A DNA stretch of 64,000 nucleotides from Stenotrophomonas maltophilia (GCF_006970445.1 NZ_CP033877.1:938750-1002749), one strand, 5' to 3'; shown: positions 15,603 to 24,202, numbered from the stretch's first letter. The notes: generated by a model not told the origin, from the letters alone. Numbers and translations are program-made.

Positions 15603-15659
15603 GTTTGTGACTACCCGGCCGGAACCGGCCTGGATTGCCATCGGCCGGTCATGCGGCGC

Positions 15660-17360
15660 TCAGCGGCGGTCCAGGTCCGGGTCCTGTACGCCCTGCCGGC
15701 GGAGCTCAAGCACCGTCGGGGTGATCGATTCGATGCGGGCGTCGACCCGCGCGCGGCCGATGTAATCCAGTGCCGGATTGCGCTTGAGCGCCTGCAGCTG
15801 CATCAGCGCCTGTTCCGGCCGTCCGCTGAGGAAGGCCGCCTCGGCATAGGCCTCGCTGGCACGGACGCTGTCGCCGGCGAGCTCGCTGGCGCGGGCGAAA
15901 CGCTGCTGGAAGACCGGATCGTTACCACTTTGCGACAGCAGGGGGCGCAGCATCGCCTGCGCGCGCTGGCCGGCCTCGCGGTTGCCCTGTTCGTTCAGGA
16001 TCTCGGCATAGGTCAGTGCCACCGGGCGGCTGTTGGGGTGTTCGCGCAGCAGCTGCTCGAAGCGGCTGTTGGCCTGCGCGGCCTGGCCTGCGCGCGACTC
16101 CGCTTCGCCCAGGCCCAGCGCCAGCCACAGGTTGCCGGGGTGGGTCTGCAGCAGGCCGGCCAGGGTCTGCCGGGCCTGGCCGGCACCGGCGCGGCCGCCG
16201 CGCATCACCGCCAGCGCCTGGCCATAGCGCTGTGCATCGTTGAGGCCGTCCTTCTGCCGCTTGGCCAGGTCGGCATACTCGCGCTCCAGCTCGGGGGTGG
16301 AGTCCGCGCTGAGCACGCGCAGGCGCTCACGCGCCCAGTCGAAGTCACCGCTGGCGCCACGGTTGAGCTGGCCGATCGGCAGGCGCAGCACACTGCTGGG
16401 CAGCAGCGGGTTGTTGCCGCGCAGCAGCGGCTCGCCCAGGCTGGGATCGGCCGGGTCCACCCGCTCCTTGCGCTCGCCGGTGGGGGTGCTGGTGGTCAGC
16501 AGCACCGTGTCCTTCTTCATCTGCTCGGCGCGGGACTTGGCCTCGCTGATGCGGGTGATGTTGACCGGGTGGGTGCGCAGGAATTCGGGAACGCTGTAGC
16601 CCCCTTCGTTGCCGCGCATGGCCGCCGACATCCGCTCGAAGAAGCCGGCCATCGCATCCACGTCGTAGCCGCTGCGCGACAGGGTGCGGATGCCGAGGCG
16701 GTCGGCCTCGGACTCGTTGGAACGGGTGTAGTTGATCTGCCGCTGCTGCATCAGGCCCATGCCCGAGCTGATCGCGGCCATCGTCGCGTTGCCGGACGAC
16801 GTGCTGTTGCTGGCCTGGGCGGCCACCACCGCCGCCAGCATGCCCAGCAGGATCGGGATCTGGTCGCGCTGGGCGCGCTCGACACCGCGCAGCACATGCT
16901 GCTGGGTGACGTGGGCGATTTCGTGGGACAGCACCGCAGCCACCTCGTCCTCGCGCTCGGCGGTCAGCACCAGTCCGGCATTGACCCCGATGTAGCCGCC
17001 CAGCGTGGCGAAGGCGTTGATCTGGCGGTCGTTCATCACGAAGAAGGTGTACGGCTGCCGCGGCTGGTCACTGTTGGAGCCGAGCCGGGTGCCCATGGTC
17101 TGCAGCCAGTCGTTGACCAGCGGATCCTCCAGCAGGTAGCCGTAGTTGCGCAGCTCGCGCAGCATCATCGCGCCGTACTCGGCCTGGCGGGCCGGGGTCA
17201 GCAGCTCGCCGGCCGAGGAGCCGATGTCGGGCAGCTTCTCCTGGGCCTGGGCCAGCGGCATGGCCAGGGCCAGGGTGACGGCGGTAGTCAGCAGCAGGGC
17301 TCGCAAGCAGAAGGTCCTCGGGCGGGGCGCGCCAAGCGTGGCAGGGCGGGGGGCAACCAT
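15660..17360 (-). CDS. Exported M48 metalloprotease with TPR repeats (BepA-like)
   Basis: A 566-residue protein. Residues about 18-40 form a signal peptide (ALLLTTAVTLALAMPLAQAQ). The peptidase domain has the zinc motif SHEIAHVTQQH (His146, Glu147, His150), and the third ligand is in NESEADRLGI. The C-terminal half, from about residue 340, is helical with TPR-like repeats. This is the architecture of BepA/YfgC, a periplasmic protease-chaperone that monitors assembly of LptD and other outer-membrane proteins. It is divergent from grxC with about 90 bases between. Symbol withheld because paralogues with the same layout exist. Confidence 0.88.
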   Translation of the reverse strand: MVAPRPATLGAPRPRTFCLRALLLTTAVTLALAMPLAQAQEKLPDIGSSAGELLTPARQAEYGAMMLRELRNYGYLLEDPLVNDWLQTMGTRLGSNSDQPRQPYTFFVMNDRQINAFATLGGYIGVNAGLVLTAEREDEVAAVLSHEIAHVTQQHVLRGVERAQRDQIPILLGMLAAVVAAQASNSTSSGNATMAAISSGMGLMQQRQINYTRSNESEADRLGIRTLSRSGYDVDAMAGFFERMSAAMRGNEGGYSVPEFLRTHPVNITRISEAKSRAEQMKKDTVLLTTSTPTGERKERVDPADPSLGEPLLRGNNPLLPSSVLRLPIGQLNRGASGDFDWARERLRVLSADSTPELEREYADLAKRQKDGLNDAQRYGQALAVMRGGRAGAGQARQTLAGLLQTHPGNLWLALGLGEAESRAGQAAQANSRFEQLLREHPNSRPVALTYAEILNEQGNREAGQRAQAMLRPLLSQSGNDPVFQQRFARASELAGDSVRASEAYAEAAFLSGRPEQALMQLQALKRNPALDYIGRARVDARIESITPTVLELRRQGVQDPDLDRR

Positions 17361-17448
17361 TCGTTAATCCACAGTGTTGCGGCCGTGGCGTGGAAATTCC
17401 AGCGCACCGGTACCATATGTAGACCGTCGATCCATCGTGGAGTTTCCC

Positions 17449-17739
17449 GTGACAGCCCAGACCGCCGGCGGTGCCCCCGCCATCACCATCTATTCCACCG
17501 CCGTCTGCCCGTACTGCGTGGCCGCCAAGAACTTCCTGAAGAGCAAGGGCCAGCAGTGGACCGAGGTCCGCATCGACCTGGACCCGGCCGAGCGCGAGAA
17601 GATGATGGCGCTGACCCGCCGCACCAGCGTGCCGCAGATCTTCGTCGGCGACGTCCATGTCGGCGGCTACGACGACATGATGGCCCTGCACCGTGAAGGC
17701 AAGCTCGAGCCGCTGCTGGCCGGGCAGGGCCAGGCATGA
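17449..17739 (+). CDS. grxC: Glutaredoxin 3
   Basis: A 96-residue thioredoxin-fold protein with the dithiol motif CPYC (AVCPYCVAAKNF), the cis-Pro segment TSVPQIFVG and the glutathione-binding GGYDDMM. It reduces disulfides using glutathione. The GTG at 17449 is chosen: GGAG lies six bases upstream and the product then has normal glutaredoxin length; an upstream ATG in frame would add 25 non-conserved residues. Its stop overlaps the next start codon by four bases (ATGA), so the two genes form an operon. Confidence 0.9.
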   Translation: MTAQTAGGAPAITIYSTAVCPYCVAAKNFLKSKGQQWTEVRIDLDPAEREKMMALTRRTSVPQIFVGDVHVGGYDDMMALHREGKLEPLLAGQGQA

Positions 17740-18128
17740 GCGCGGCCGACGACGGCAGCAAGGACCGCATCGCCGAGTTCACCGAGTTCCGCAAGCGCAT
17801 GAACGAGCGCATCCTGGGCGAACCGAACCAGGTGGTGCGCCGCTTCTTCGCGCTGGATACGCAGACCTACCAGGCCGGCGCACTGGACGTGAAGACCAAG
17901 GAGCTGCTGGGCCTGGTGGCCTCGATGGTGCTGCGCTGCGACGACTGCATCAGCTACCACGTGGCCCAGTGCAAGGACGCCGGCGTGACCCGCGAGGAGT
18001 TCTTCGAGACCTTCTCGGTCGGCCTGGTGGTGGGCGGTTCCATCGTGATCCCGCACCTGCGCCGCGCGGTCGACTTCCTCGACCAGCTCGAAGGCGGCGC
18101 CGCCGCCCCGGAAGCGCACGCGCATTGA
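17736..18128 (+). CDS. Carboxymuconolactone decarboxylase / AhpD-like protein
   Basis: A 130-residue all-helical CMD-family protein. The redox-type motif CDDCISYH (C-x2-C followed by His) is that of AhpD-like peroxidase partners and not of true decarboxylases. Overlap with grxC by four bases suggests that the two act in one thiol-redox process, perhaps glutaredoxin-dependent recycling of the C-x2-C pair; this link is inference. Confidence 0.82.
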   Translation: MSAADDGSKDRIAEFTEFRKRMNERILGEPNQVVRRFFALDTQTYQAGALDVKTKELLGLVASMVLRCDDCISYHVAQCKDAGVTREEFFETFSVGLVVGGSIVIPHLRRAVDFLDQLEGGAAAPEAHAH

Positions 18129-18129
18129 G

Positions 18130-18203
18130 GGTAGTGCCGGCCGCTGGCCGGCATCCCCTGAACCCGACATGGCCGAGGTTGCCGGCCAGCGGCCGGCACT
18201 ACC
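18130..18203. repeat. SMAG dimer (inverted pair)
   Basis: A forward element GGTAGTGCCGGCC / GGCCGGCA and a reverse element with CTACC tail at 18180-18203 face each other across 25 bases. The two are near-exact complements, so the pair could also fold into one long hairpin directly after the AhpD-like gene. Confidence 0.85.
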
Positions 18204-18239
18204 GCGCCCGCGAGGGCTTTCCCCGCAATCCAACAGCCC

Positions 18240-18290
18240 AGGAGCCCCCTTGTTGTTCAAGGGGGCGCGCCGACAGGCGCGGGGATAAGG
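18240..18290. repeat. Dispersed hairpin repeat (AGCCCCCTTG family), copy 1
   Basis: GAGCCCCCTTG-N-CAAGGGGGC followed by a GCGCG-rich dyad. A diverged second copy lies at 25737-25785 in this window with the same order of hairpins, which marks it as a repeat family. Confidence 0.55.
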
Positions 18291-18341
18291 TGGGATGCGC
18301 GGGCAATTCTGCCTGGGCCGGGCACTGGGACCATGGTCTAT

Positions 18342-18371
18342 TTGGGACCTCGGCCCCGGCTCAGGCATAAT
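18342..18371 (+). promoter_or_regulatory. Candidate sigma-70 promoter of the isocitrate dehydrogenase gene
   Basis: TTGGGA and CATAAT separated by 18 bases, 80 bases before the start codon. Confidence 0.45.
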
Positions 18372-18450
18372 TGCTGGTGAAACTTCCTTTGCGCCGGCGT
18401 TTCCGGGCACGTCCGGACGGCGTTTTTCCCCCTGTTCGGAACATCGATCA

Positions 18451-19455
18451 ATGACGCAGAAAATTACGGTCATCCGCGGCGACGGCATTGGCCCGGAAAT
18501 CATGGACGCCACCCTGTTCGTGCTCGACCAGCTCAAGACTGGCCTGGAGTACGAAGACGCCGACGCCGGCCTGGTGGCCCTGGAAAAGCACGGCGACCTG
18601 ATGCCGGCGGTGACCCTGGAATCGATCGCGCGCAACAAGGTCGCGCTGAAGAGCCCGCTGACCACCCCGGTCGGTGGCGGCTTCACCTCGATCAACGTCA
18701 GCCTGCGCCGTCACTTCGACCTGTACGCCAACGTGCGTCCGGCCCACACCTTCCCGAACACCAAGTCGCGTTTCGACAACGTCGACCTGATCACCGTTCG
18801 TGAAAACACCGAAGGTGCCTACCTGGCCGAAGGCCAGGAAGTGTCGGCCGACGGCGAGACCGCCTTCTCCGGCACCCGCATCACCCGCAAGGGCTCCGAG
18901 CGCATCGTGCGCTACGCCTTCGAGCTGGCCAAGAGCACCGGCCGCAAGAAGGTCACCGCCGTGCACAAGGCCAACATCATCAAGTCGACCTCGGGCCTGT
19001 TCCTGAATGTCGCCCGTGAAGTCGCCGCGCAGTACCCGGAGATCGAGTTCCAGGAAATGATCGTCGACAACTGCTGCATGCAGCTGGTGATGCGTCCGGA
19101 GCAGTTCGACGTGATCGTCACCACCAACCTGTTCGGTGACATCATCTCCGACCTGTGCGCGGGTCTGGTCGGCGGCCTGGGCCTGGCCCCGGGTGCCAAC
19201 ATCGGCAAGGACGCGGCGATCTTCGAAGCCGTGCACGGCACCGCGCCGGACATCGCCGGCCAGGGCAAGGCCAATCCGTGCGCACTGCTGCTGGCAGCCG
19301 CACAGATGCTGGACCACGTCGGCCAGCCGGAAAACGCCGAGCGCCTGCGCAAGGCCATCGTGGCGACCATGGAAGCCAAGGACTCGCTGACCGGCGACCT
19401 GGGCGGCACCGGCACCACCATGAGCTTTGCCCAGGCCATCGCCAGCCGCCTGTAA
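18451..19455 (+). CDS. Isocitrate dehydrogenase, NAD type
   Basis: A 334-residue member of the beta-decarboxylating dehydrogenase family. It begins MTQKITVIRGDGIGPEIMDA and carries the substrate-loop signature VRENTEGAYLAEGQEV and the metal-site region NLFGDIISDLCAGLVGGLGLAPGANIG (first part quoted, Asp residues ligate the metal). The length and ENTEGAY loop fit the short NAD-dependent isocitrate dehydrogenases common in Xanthomonadales; homoisocitrate or isopropylmalate dehydrogenase are less likely because no lysine or leucine genes are near. The frame is open upstream to 18295, but 18451 gives the family N-terminus. Single gene with its own promoter and hairpin. Confidence 0.85.
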   Translation: MTQKITVIRGDGIGPEIMDATLFVLDQLKTGLEYEDADAGLVALEKHGDLMPAVTLESIARNKVALKSPLTTPVGGGFTSINVSLRRHFDLYANVRPAHTFPNTKSRFDNVDLITVRENTEGAYLAEGQEVSADGETAFSGTRITRKGSERIVRYAFELAKSTGRKKVTAVHKANIIKSTSGLFLNVAREVAAQYPEIEFQEMIVDNCCMQLVMRPEQFDVIVTTNLFGDIISDLCAGLVGGLGLAPGANIGKDAAIFEAVHGTAPDIAGQGKANPCALLLAAAQMLDHVGQPENAERLRKAIVATMEAKDSLTGDLGGTGTTMSFAQAIASRL

Positions 19456-19485
19456 GCGGCCGGCCGACCTCGGTTGGATCCACAG

Positions 19486-19507
19486 CGGGGCGCCTTCGGG
19501 CGCCCCG
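19486..19507 (+). terminator. UUCG-capped hairpin after isocitrate dehydrogenase
   Basis: A 9-bp GC stem CGGGGCGCC closed by a TTCG tetraloop, 30 bases after the stop codon; only two T residues follow immediately. Confidence 0.6.
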
Positions 19508-19526
19508 TTGCGTTGTGGGCCGGCTC

Positions 19527-19551
19527 GGTAGATCCACGCCATGCGTGGATG
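19527..19551. repeat. SMAG palindrome (ATCCACGC stem)
   Basis: GGTAGATCCACGC-CAT-GCGTGGAT, forward orientation, just after the isocitrate dehydrogenase terminator. Confidence 0.85.
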
Positions 19552-19602
19552 ACGGGGCCCTTGGGTCCGCAGCTACCCATAGGGAGCCCCGCAGGGGATT
19601 TT

Positions 19603-19621
19603 CTGTGCGTATATCGCACAG
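19603..19621. promoter_or_regulatory. Perfect dyad CTGTGCG-N5-CGCACAG, possible operator
   Basis: Seven-base arms around TATAT, 80 bases before the exported hydrolase gene. Size and AT spacer look like a dimeric repressor site, but the cognate regulator is unknown. Confidence 0.35.
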
Positions 19622-19702
19622 ATCATGTGCCTCTACGTGGCTGGTTCGTGCGTCATGTGCTCGGCATCCTGTGCCCACTTTCCACCGCACAGGAGCTTGA
19701 AC

Positions 19703-20446
19703 ATGAACCTCACCGCCTTTGGTCTGGCCAGCCTGATCGGCATGGCCACCGCTACCTCCGTTGCCGCTGCCGAGCCGGCCCATCCCACCATCCGCCACAT
19801 GGCCGGCGCGCCTGTCGCGACCTCGCTGGATGCGGCGAAGACCGCCGTACTCGTGATCGACTTCCAGAATGAGTACTTCGATGCCAAGGCCGCACCGGGC
19901 TTTGCCGGTGGCCGCATGGTCATTCCCGATGGCGTGGCCGCGCTGCGGCAGGCGAAGCGGGTGGTCGAATTTGCCGACGCCCACGGCATCCGCGTGATCC
20001 ATGTGCAGCACGTGCTTCCGGCCGGCGCACCCCTGTTCGCGCAGGGCAGCGTCAATGCTGCCTTCCATCGCGACCTGCAGCCGCGCCAGGGCGAGACCGT
20101 GGTGCAGAAGGACAACGTCAGTGTGTTCGCCGGCGCGTCCGCCGCCGCGCTCGACCAGGTGCTGAAGAGCGCCGGCATCGACACCCTGATCGTCACCGGC
20201 CTGCAGACCCACGCCTGCGTGGCCGGTGCCGCGCGCGATGCGGCGGCCGCGCCACGTGGCTACCGGGTGATCGTCTCGTCCGATGCCAGCGCCAGCCGTG
20301 ACCTGGACCTGGCCGGCGGCCAGCGCATCGACCATCGGGCGCTGCATGAAGCCTCTCTGGCCCAGATCGAGGACACCTTCGGCGATGTCATGACGACTGA
20401 CGCGGTCCTGGCACTGCCGGTGCGCAAGGCTGGCGACGGCGCTTGA
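19703..20446 (+). CDS. Exported isochorismatase-like cysteine hydrolase
   Basis: A 247-residue isochorismatase-superfamily protein. The start at 19703 has AGGAGC six bases upstream. Residues 1 to about 23 look like a signal peptide (MNLTAFGLASLIGMATATSV, then AAAEP). The catalytic triad of the family is visible: Asp in VLVIDFQNEYF, Lys in VVQKDNVSVF and Cys in THACVAGAARDA. The fold hydrolyses amide or ester bonds in small molecules (isochorismate, nicotinamide, carbamates); the substrate is unknown. Export is unusual for the family. The next gene is a LysR regulator in the same direction. Confidence 0.82.
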   Translation: MNLTAFGLASLIGMATATSVAAAEPAHPTIRHMAGAPVATSLDAAKTAVLVIDFQNEYFDAKAAPGFAGGRMVIPDGVAALRQAKRVVEFADAHGIRVIHVQHVLPAGAPLFAQGSVNAAFHRDLQPRQGETVVQKDNVSVFAGASAAALDQVLKSAGIDTLIVTGLQTHACVAGAARDAAAAPRGYRVIVSSDASASRDLDLAGGQRIDHRALHEASLAQIEDTFGDVMTTDAVLALPVRKAGDGA

Positions 20447-20499
20447 TAAGCTGGCCGGGCCCGCATGCCGCGGGCCCCGCCACCTGGAGCTGCCCGCCG

Positions 20500-21408
20500 A
20501 TGGATCACTTCGCCGCCCTGCGTGCGCTGCGCGCCATCGTCGACGCGGGCAGTTTCACTGCGGCCGCCGAACGCCTGGGGAGCACCCACTCGGCGATGTC
20601 GCGGCAACTGCGGCAGCTGGAAGAACACCTGCAGGTGCGCCTGCTCGATCGCAACAGCCGTCGGCTGTCGTTGACCGAGGCCGGGCGCGATTACTACCGT
20701 GAGGCGGCAACGCTGCTGGACCGCCTGCAGGAAGCCGACGACCGTGCCCGTGCCGGGCAGGCGCAACCCAGCGGCAGCGTACGGATCAGCGTGCCGCAGG
20801 TGGTGGCCAGCCAGGAGCTGCCGCACTGGCTGCCCTCGTTCCTGCAGCGCTACCCGCAGGTCACGCTGGACTTGTCGGCGGATGATCAGCTGGTGGATGT
20901 GGTGGGCGGTGGTTTCGACCTGGCGCTGCGTATTGCGGCTGCATTGCCGGACAGCCAGCTGGTCGCACGCGAGCTGGCCAGCTGTCCGCGCATCCTGGTC
21001 GCCGCACCGGCCTACCTGGCACGCCATGGCCTGCCGCGACAGGCCGCCGATCTCGAACAGCACACGCTGCTGGGTTTCAGTCCCACGCCATCCATGCCGC
21101 CCTGGCAGTTGCAGGGGCCGCGCGGCGCAAGCGAGAGCGTTGAAGCCGGGCAGCGCCTGCGCGTGGATGCCACGCCCGCGCTGTACGCCGCCGTGCTGGC
21201 CGGTATGGGCATCAGCCTGTTCACCGCGCTGACCGTGCAGGAGGACCTGCGCGCCGGTCGTCTGATCCGCGTGCTGCCGACCTGGCATGCCGGCCAGCGA
21301 CGCTACTTCGCGTTGTATCCGCATGCACGTGCGCTCGCGCCCAAGGTGCGTGCGCTGGTCGAGCACCTTGCGGCGCACTACGCTGCACCGATGGGCGCGG
21401 CAGGTTAG
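20500..21408 (+). CDS. LysR-family transcriptional regulator
   Basis: A 302-residue LysR regulator. Residues 2 to about 60 hold the winged helix-turn-helix (SFTAAAERLGSTHSAMSRQL), followed by a linker helix and a periplasmic-binding-protein-like effector domain (SVRISVPQVVASQELPHWL onward). The start at 20500 is preceded by CTGGAG. Same strand as the exported hydrolase and the TauE exporter and close to both, so all three may form one unit. The inducer is unknown. Confidence 0.88.
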   Translation: MDHFAALRALRAIVDAGSFTAAAERLGSTHSAMSRQLRQLEEHLQVRLLDRNSRRLSLTEAGRDYYREAATLLDRLQEADDRARAGQAQPSGSVRISVPQVVASQELPHWLPSFLQRYPQVTLDLSADDQLVDVVGGGFDLALRIAAALPDSQLVARELASCPRILVAAPAYLARHGLPRQAADLEQHTLLGFSPTPSMPPWQLQGPRGASESVEAGQRLRVDATPALYAAVLAGMGISLFTALTVQEDLRAGRLIRVLPTWHAGQRRYFALYPHARALAPKVRALVEHLAAHYAAPMGAAG

Positions 21409-21433
21409 TCGCGCGGCTGAAGCCGAGGTGGTG

Positions 21434-22195
21434 ATGGAGTCGGTCTATCTGTTGGTCGCGCTGGGCGCGATCGTCGCCGGATTCGTGCAGGGCCTGTCCG
21501 GTTTCGCTTTCGGCATGGTGGCGATGTCGTTCTGGGCATGGGGACTGGAGCCGCGACTGGCCGCCACGCTGTCGGTGTTCGGGGCGCTGGTCGGTCAGCT
21601 GGTCGCGGTGTTCACCGTGCGCCGCGGGTTCAACCTGCGCCTGCTGCTGCCGTTCGTGCTGGGAGGCCTGGCGGGCATTCCGCTGGGCGTGATGGTACTG
21701 CCGCAGCTGGACATGGACTGGTTCAAGGCGCTGCTCGGTGGCTTTCTCGCGCTGTGGTGCCCGGTGATGCTGATGGCGCGCTCGTTGCCGCCGGTTACCG
21801 TCGGCGGTCGTGTCGGCGATGCGATCGCCGGCATGGCCGGTGGCGTGCTCAGCGGCATTGGCGGTTTCGCCGGACCGGTGCCGACGCTGTGGAGCACGCT
21901 GCGTGGCTTCGGCAAGGACGAGCAGCGCGCGGTCATCCAGAACTTCAATCTGGCGATGCTGGCGGTAACCATGGCCACCTATGTCGGGAGTGGCCTGGTG
22001 AGCCGGCAGATGCTGCCGTACTTCGCCATCGTGGCACCGGCCATGCTGGTGCCGACCCTGTTGGGTGCGCGTGTCTACATCGGCATCAGCGAGGCGCGCT
22101 TCCGGCAGATCGTACTGAGCCTGTTGACCGCCTCGGGCATCGCGCTGCTGGCGTCGTCGCTGCCGGTGCTGCTGGCGCGCGCTGTCACGGGCTGA
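21434..22195 (+). CDS. TauE/SafE-family anion exporter
   Basis: A 253-residue membrane protein with about eight hydrophobic helices and the glycine-rich TauE/SafE signatures (GFVQGLSGFAFGMVAM near the N-terminus and GGVLSGIGGFAGPVPTLW in the second half, the two inverted repeats of the fold). The family moves sulfite, sulfoacetate or other small organic anions across the inner membrane. The start at 21434 follows GAGGTG. It ends three bases before the convergent flavin reductase-like gene, so no terminator fits between them. Confidence 0.85.
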   Translation: MESVYLLVALGAIVAGFVQGLSGFAFGMVAMSFWAWGLEPRLAATLSVFGALVGQLVAVFTVRRGFNLRLLLPFVLGGLAGIPLGVMVLPQLDMDWFKALLGGFLALWCPVMLMARSLPPVTVGGRVGDAIAGMAGGVLSGIGGFAGPVPTLWSTLRGFGKDEQRAVIQNFNLAMLAVTMATYVGSGLVSRQMLPYFAIVAPAMLVPTLLGARVYIGISEARFRQIVLSLLTASGIALLASSLPVLLARAVTG

Positions 22196-22198
22196 GAT

Positions 22199-22819
22199 TC
22201 AGGTCGGGCGGAACATGCGGAAGCGCTGTTCGGCGCCGATGCGGAAGTAATCGGCAGGCCCGCCGCCGCGCAGGATCGGTGCCGCCGCCGCGGTGTCGTA
22301 GATGCCATCGACCAGCAACCGTGCATCGATATGCACCGCCACCACTTCGCCCAGCACCAGCCAACCGTTGGTGTCCTGTCCGCCGGCATCGCGCAGGCGC
22401 ACGATCTGGGTGCAGCGGCATTCCATGCTCACCGGGCTCTGTGCCACGCGCGGTGGCGCCACCTGCGTGGATGCCAGCGGGGTCAGGCCGGCGAGGGCGA
22501 ACTCGTCGACATCCGCTGCAACCGCGCGGCAGCTTTCGTTCATGGCCTCTGCCAGGTCGAAGGTGGCCAGGTTCCAGACGAACTCGCCGGTGGCTTCGAT
22601 GTTGCGCAACGAGTCTTTGCGGCCCTGGCTGGAGAAACCGATGATCGGCGGGGTGTAGTTGAAAGCGTTGAAGAAGCTGTAGGGCGCCAGGTTCAACGTG
22701 CCTTGCGCGTCGCAGCTGGAAATCCAGCCGATCGGGCGCGGGCCGATGATGGCGTTGAACGGGTCATGCGGCAGGCGGTGGCCTTCAGCCGGGCGGTAGC
22801 TGTGGAAGGTGTCGGTCAT
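22199..22819 (-). CDS. Flavin reductase-like (FMN-binding split barrel) protein
   Basis: A 206-residue protein of the flavin reductase-like domain family (DIM6/NTAB type). Typical segments are AIIGPRPIGWISSCDAQG near residue 25, NLAPYSFFNAFNYTPP, and the conserved KDSLRNIEATGEFVWNLA. It binds FMN and either reduces free flavin or acts as an FMN-dependent oxidoreductase. The start at 22819 begins MTDTFHSYRP; the frame is open far upstream but that extension overlaps the Bax-inhibitor gene in another frame and is not conserved in character. Partner oxygenase not visible. Confidence 0.82.
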   Translation of the reverse strand: MTDTFHSYRPAEGHRLPHDPFNAIIGPRPIGWISSCDAQGTLNLAPYSFFNAFNYTPPIIGFSSQGRKDSLRNIEATGEFVWNLATFDLAEAMNESCRAVAADVDEFALAGLTPLASTQVAPPRVAQSPVSMECRCTQIVRLRDAGGQDTNGWLVLGEVVAVHIDARLLVDGIYDTAAAAPILRGGGPADYFRIGAEQRFRMFRPT

Positions 22820-22832
22820 GGGGGCGTGTTCC

Positions 22833-22859
22833 GTAGCGTCGAGCGTGCTCGACTCTACC
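22833..22859. repeat. SMAG-type palindrome (GTCGAG stem)
   Basis: GTAGCGTCGAG-CGTG-CTCGACTCTACC, with a GTAG head and a CTAC tail, just upstream of the flavin reductase-like gene. Confidence 0.7.
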
Positions 22860-22889
22860 GCCTGAAACAGCCGAGCAGGCGCGGCCCAC

Positions 22890-22920
22890 AAAAAAAGCCG
22901 CGACCCTTGCGGATCGCGGC
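22890..22920 (-). terminator. Rho-independent terminator of the Bax-inhibitor-1 gene
   Basis: On the minus strand GCCGCGATCC / GGGTCGCGGC folds with a short loop and is followed by seven T residues, 25 bases after the stop. Confidence 0.85.
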
Positions 22921-22944
22921 TTGTCGTTTTCGGCGTGGCTGGAC

Positions 22945-23703
22945 TCAGCGCTGCTGGATCTTCGACAGCAGGCGCAGGAATTCGACGTACAGCCAGACCA
23001 GGGTCACCATCAGGCCGAATGCGCCATACCACTCCATGTACTTCGGCGCGCGCTGGGCCACGCCGGTTTCGATGAAGTCGAAGTCCAGCACCAGGTTCAG
23101 CGCCGCCACGACCACCACGAACAGGCTGAAGGCGATGCCCAGCCAGCTGGAGTCGTGGATCACCGGCACATTGATGTTGAAGAAACCCAGCACGAACGAG
23201 GCCAGGTAGAGCAGGGCGATGCCGCCGGTGGCGGCGACCACGCCCATCTTGAAGTTCTCGGTGGCCTTGATCACGCCGCTGCGGTATGCGAACAGCAGGG
23301 CGAACAGGGTGCCGAAGGTCAGCAGCACTGCCTGGAACACGATGCCCGGGAACTTGGCGTTGAACACGGCCGAGATGGCGCCGAGGAACAGGCCTTCCAC
23401 CAGCGCGTACATCGGCGCGGTGACCGGAGACCATTCCTTCTTGAAGATGGTGATCAGCGCCAGCACCAGGCCGCCGATGGCGCCGCCCATGGCATACAGC
23501 TTGGCTCCGGCCATGACCTGGCCGTAGTCGTCGATGGTCTGGTTCCAGGCGAAAGCGGCCGTCAGCACGGTCAACAGCAGCAGGAAACCGGTCTTGTTGA
23601 CGGTGCCGTTGAGGGTCATTGCCTGGTCGGGGCTGGTCACCACCGAACCGCTGGCGAGGTCGAGGAAGGTCGACTCGGAAAGAGCCGGGTTGCCGCTGCG
23701 CAT
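22945..23703 (-). CDS. Bax inhibitor-1 / YccA family membrane protein
   Basis: A 252-residue protein with seven hydrophobic helices, the first at about residues 40-55 (FLLLLTVLTAAFAW) and the last ending VWLYVEFLRLLSK, the conserved YccA-type C-terminus. The family includes YccA, a modulator of FtsH proteolysis, and pH-sensitive calcium-leak channels; the role here is inferred only. The start at 23703 has GGAG seven bases upstream. Own terminator, single gene. Confidence 0.88.
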   Translation of the reverse strand: MRSGNPALSESTFLDLASGSVVTSPDQAMTLNGTVNKTGFLLLLTVLTAAFAWNQTIDDYGQVMAGAKLYAMGGAIGGLVLALITIFKKEWSPVTAPMYALVEGLFLGAISAVFNAKFPGIVFQAVLLTFGTLFALLFAYRSGVIKATENFKMGVVAATGGIALLYLASFVLGFFNINVPVIHDSSWLGIAFSLFVVVVAALNLVLDFDFIETGVAQRAPKYMEWYGAFGLMVTLVWLYVEFLRLLSKIQQR

Positions 23704-23814
23704 GCGTGTTCTCCGTGCGAATGAGGGTCGAGACGGCCATCCGGCCGATGACCGCGAGCATAGCCGATGACCACGCATGGCGCCGTGGCAGACGTCAGGT
23801 TCGAGCGTTCCGCG

Positions 23815-23844
23815 TTGACAGTTCGCGACCGGCTTGGCGACAAT
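23815..23844 (+). promoter_or_regulatory. Promoter of tRNA-Pro
   Basis: A perfect TTGACA -35 box and GACAAT -10 box 18 bases apart, 39 bases before the tRNA-Pro 5' end. Confidence 0.55.
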
Positions 23845-23883
23845 GACCAACTCCCCGGGCCTGACCCGAGGGGATTGCAAGAC

Positions 23884-23960
23884 CGGGGTATAGCGCAGTC
23901 TGGTAGCGCGCCTGCTTTGGGAGCAGGATGTCGGGGGTTCGAATCCCTCTACCCCGACCA
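23884..23960 (+). tRNA. tRNA-Pro (TGG)
   Basis: A 77-base cloverleaf with acceptor CGGGGTA / TACCCCG, anticodon loop TTTGGGA (anticodon TGG), GGTTCGAATCC T arm and encoded CCA. Confidence 0.95.
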
Positions 23961-23999
23961 ATCCCACATCACGTCGGATTGGACACCGTTCCGGTTCGG

Positions 24000-24076
24000 G
24001 CGCCCGTAGCTCAACTGGATAGAGCACCGGCCTTCTAAGCCGGCGGTTACAGGTTCGATTCCTGTCGGGCGCGCCA
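24000..24076 (+). tRNA. tRNA-Arg (TCT)
   Basis: A 77-base cloverleaf with acceptor GCGCCCG / CGGGCGC, anticodon loop CTTCTAA (TCT) between CCGGC and GCCGG, and encoded CCA. It follows tRNA-Pro by 39 bases and is probably co-transcribed. Confidence 0.95.
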
Positions 24077-24202
24077 TCTGAAACCCCCGATTCCTCATTC
24101 GCCGCCGGCCCCCGCCTGGCTTCGCGCTGCGTTGGCGCGCATTCAATCTGGCCCAACGCGGGCAAGGCATAGTCGGCCTGGCCCCATGCAGGGGTGCCCG
24201 CC

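Noticed and set aside
18295..18450. N-terminal extension of isocitrate dehydrogenase
   Set aside because: It covers the promoter candidate and would add 52 residues before the conserved start.
22820..23761. Fusion of the flavin reductase-like protein with an upstream 300-residue region
   Set aside because: The extension is the out-of-frame shadow of the Bax-inhibitor-1 gene and crosses its terminator.
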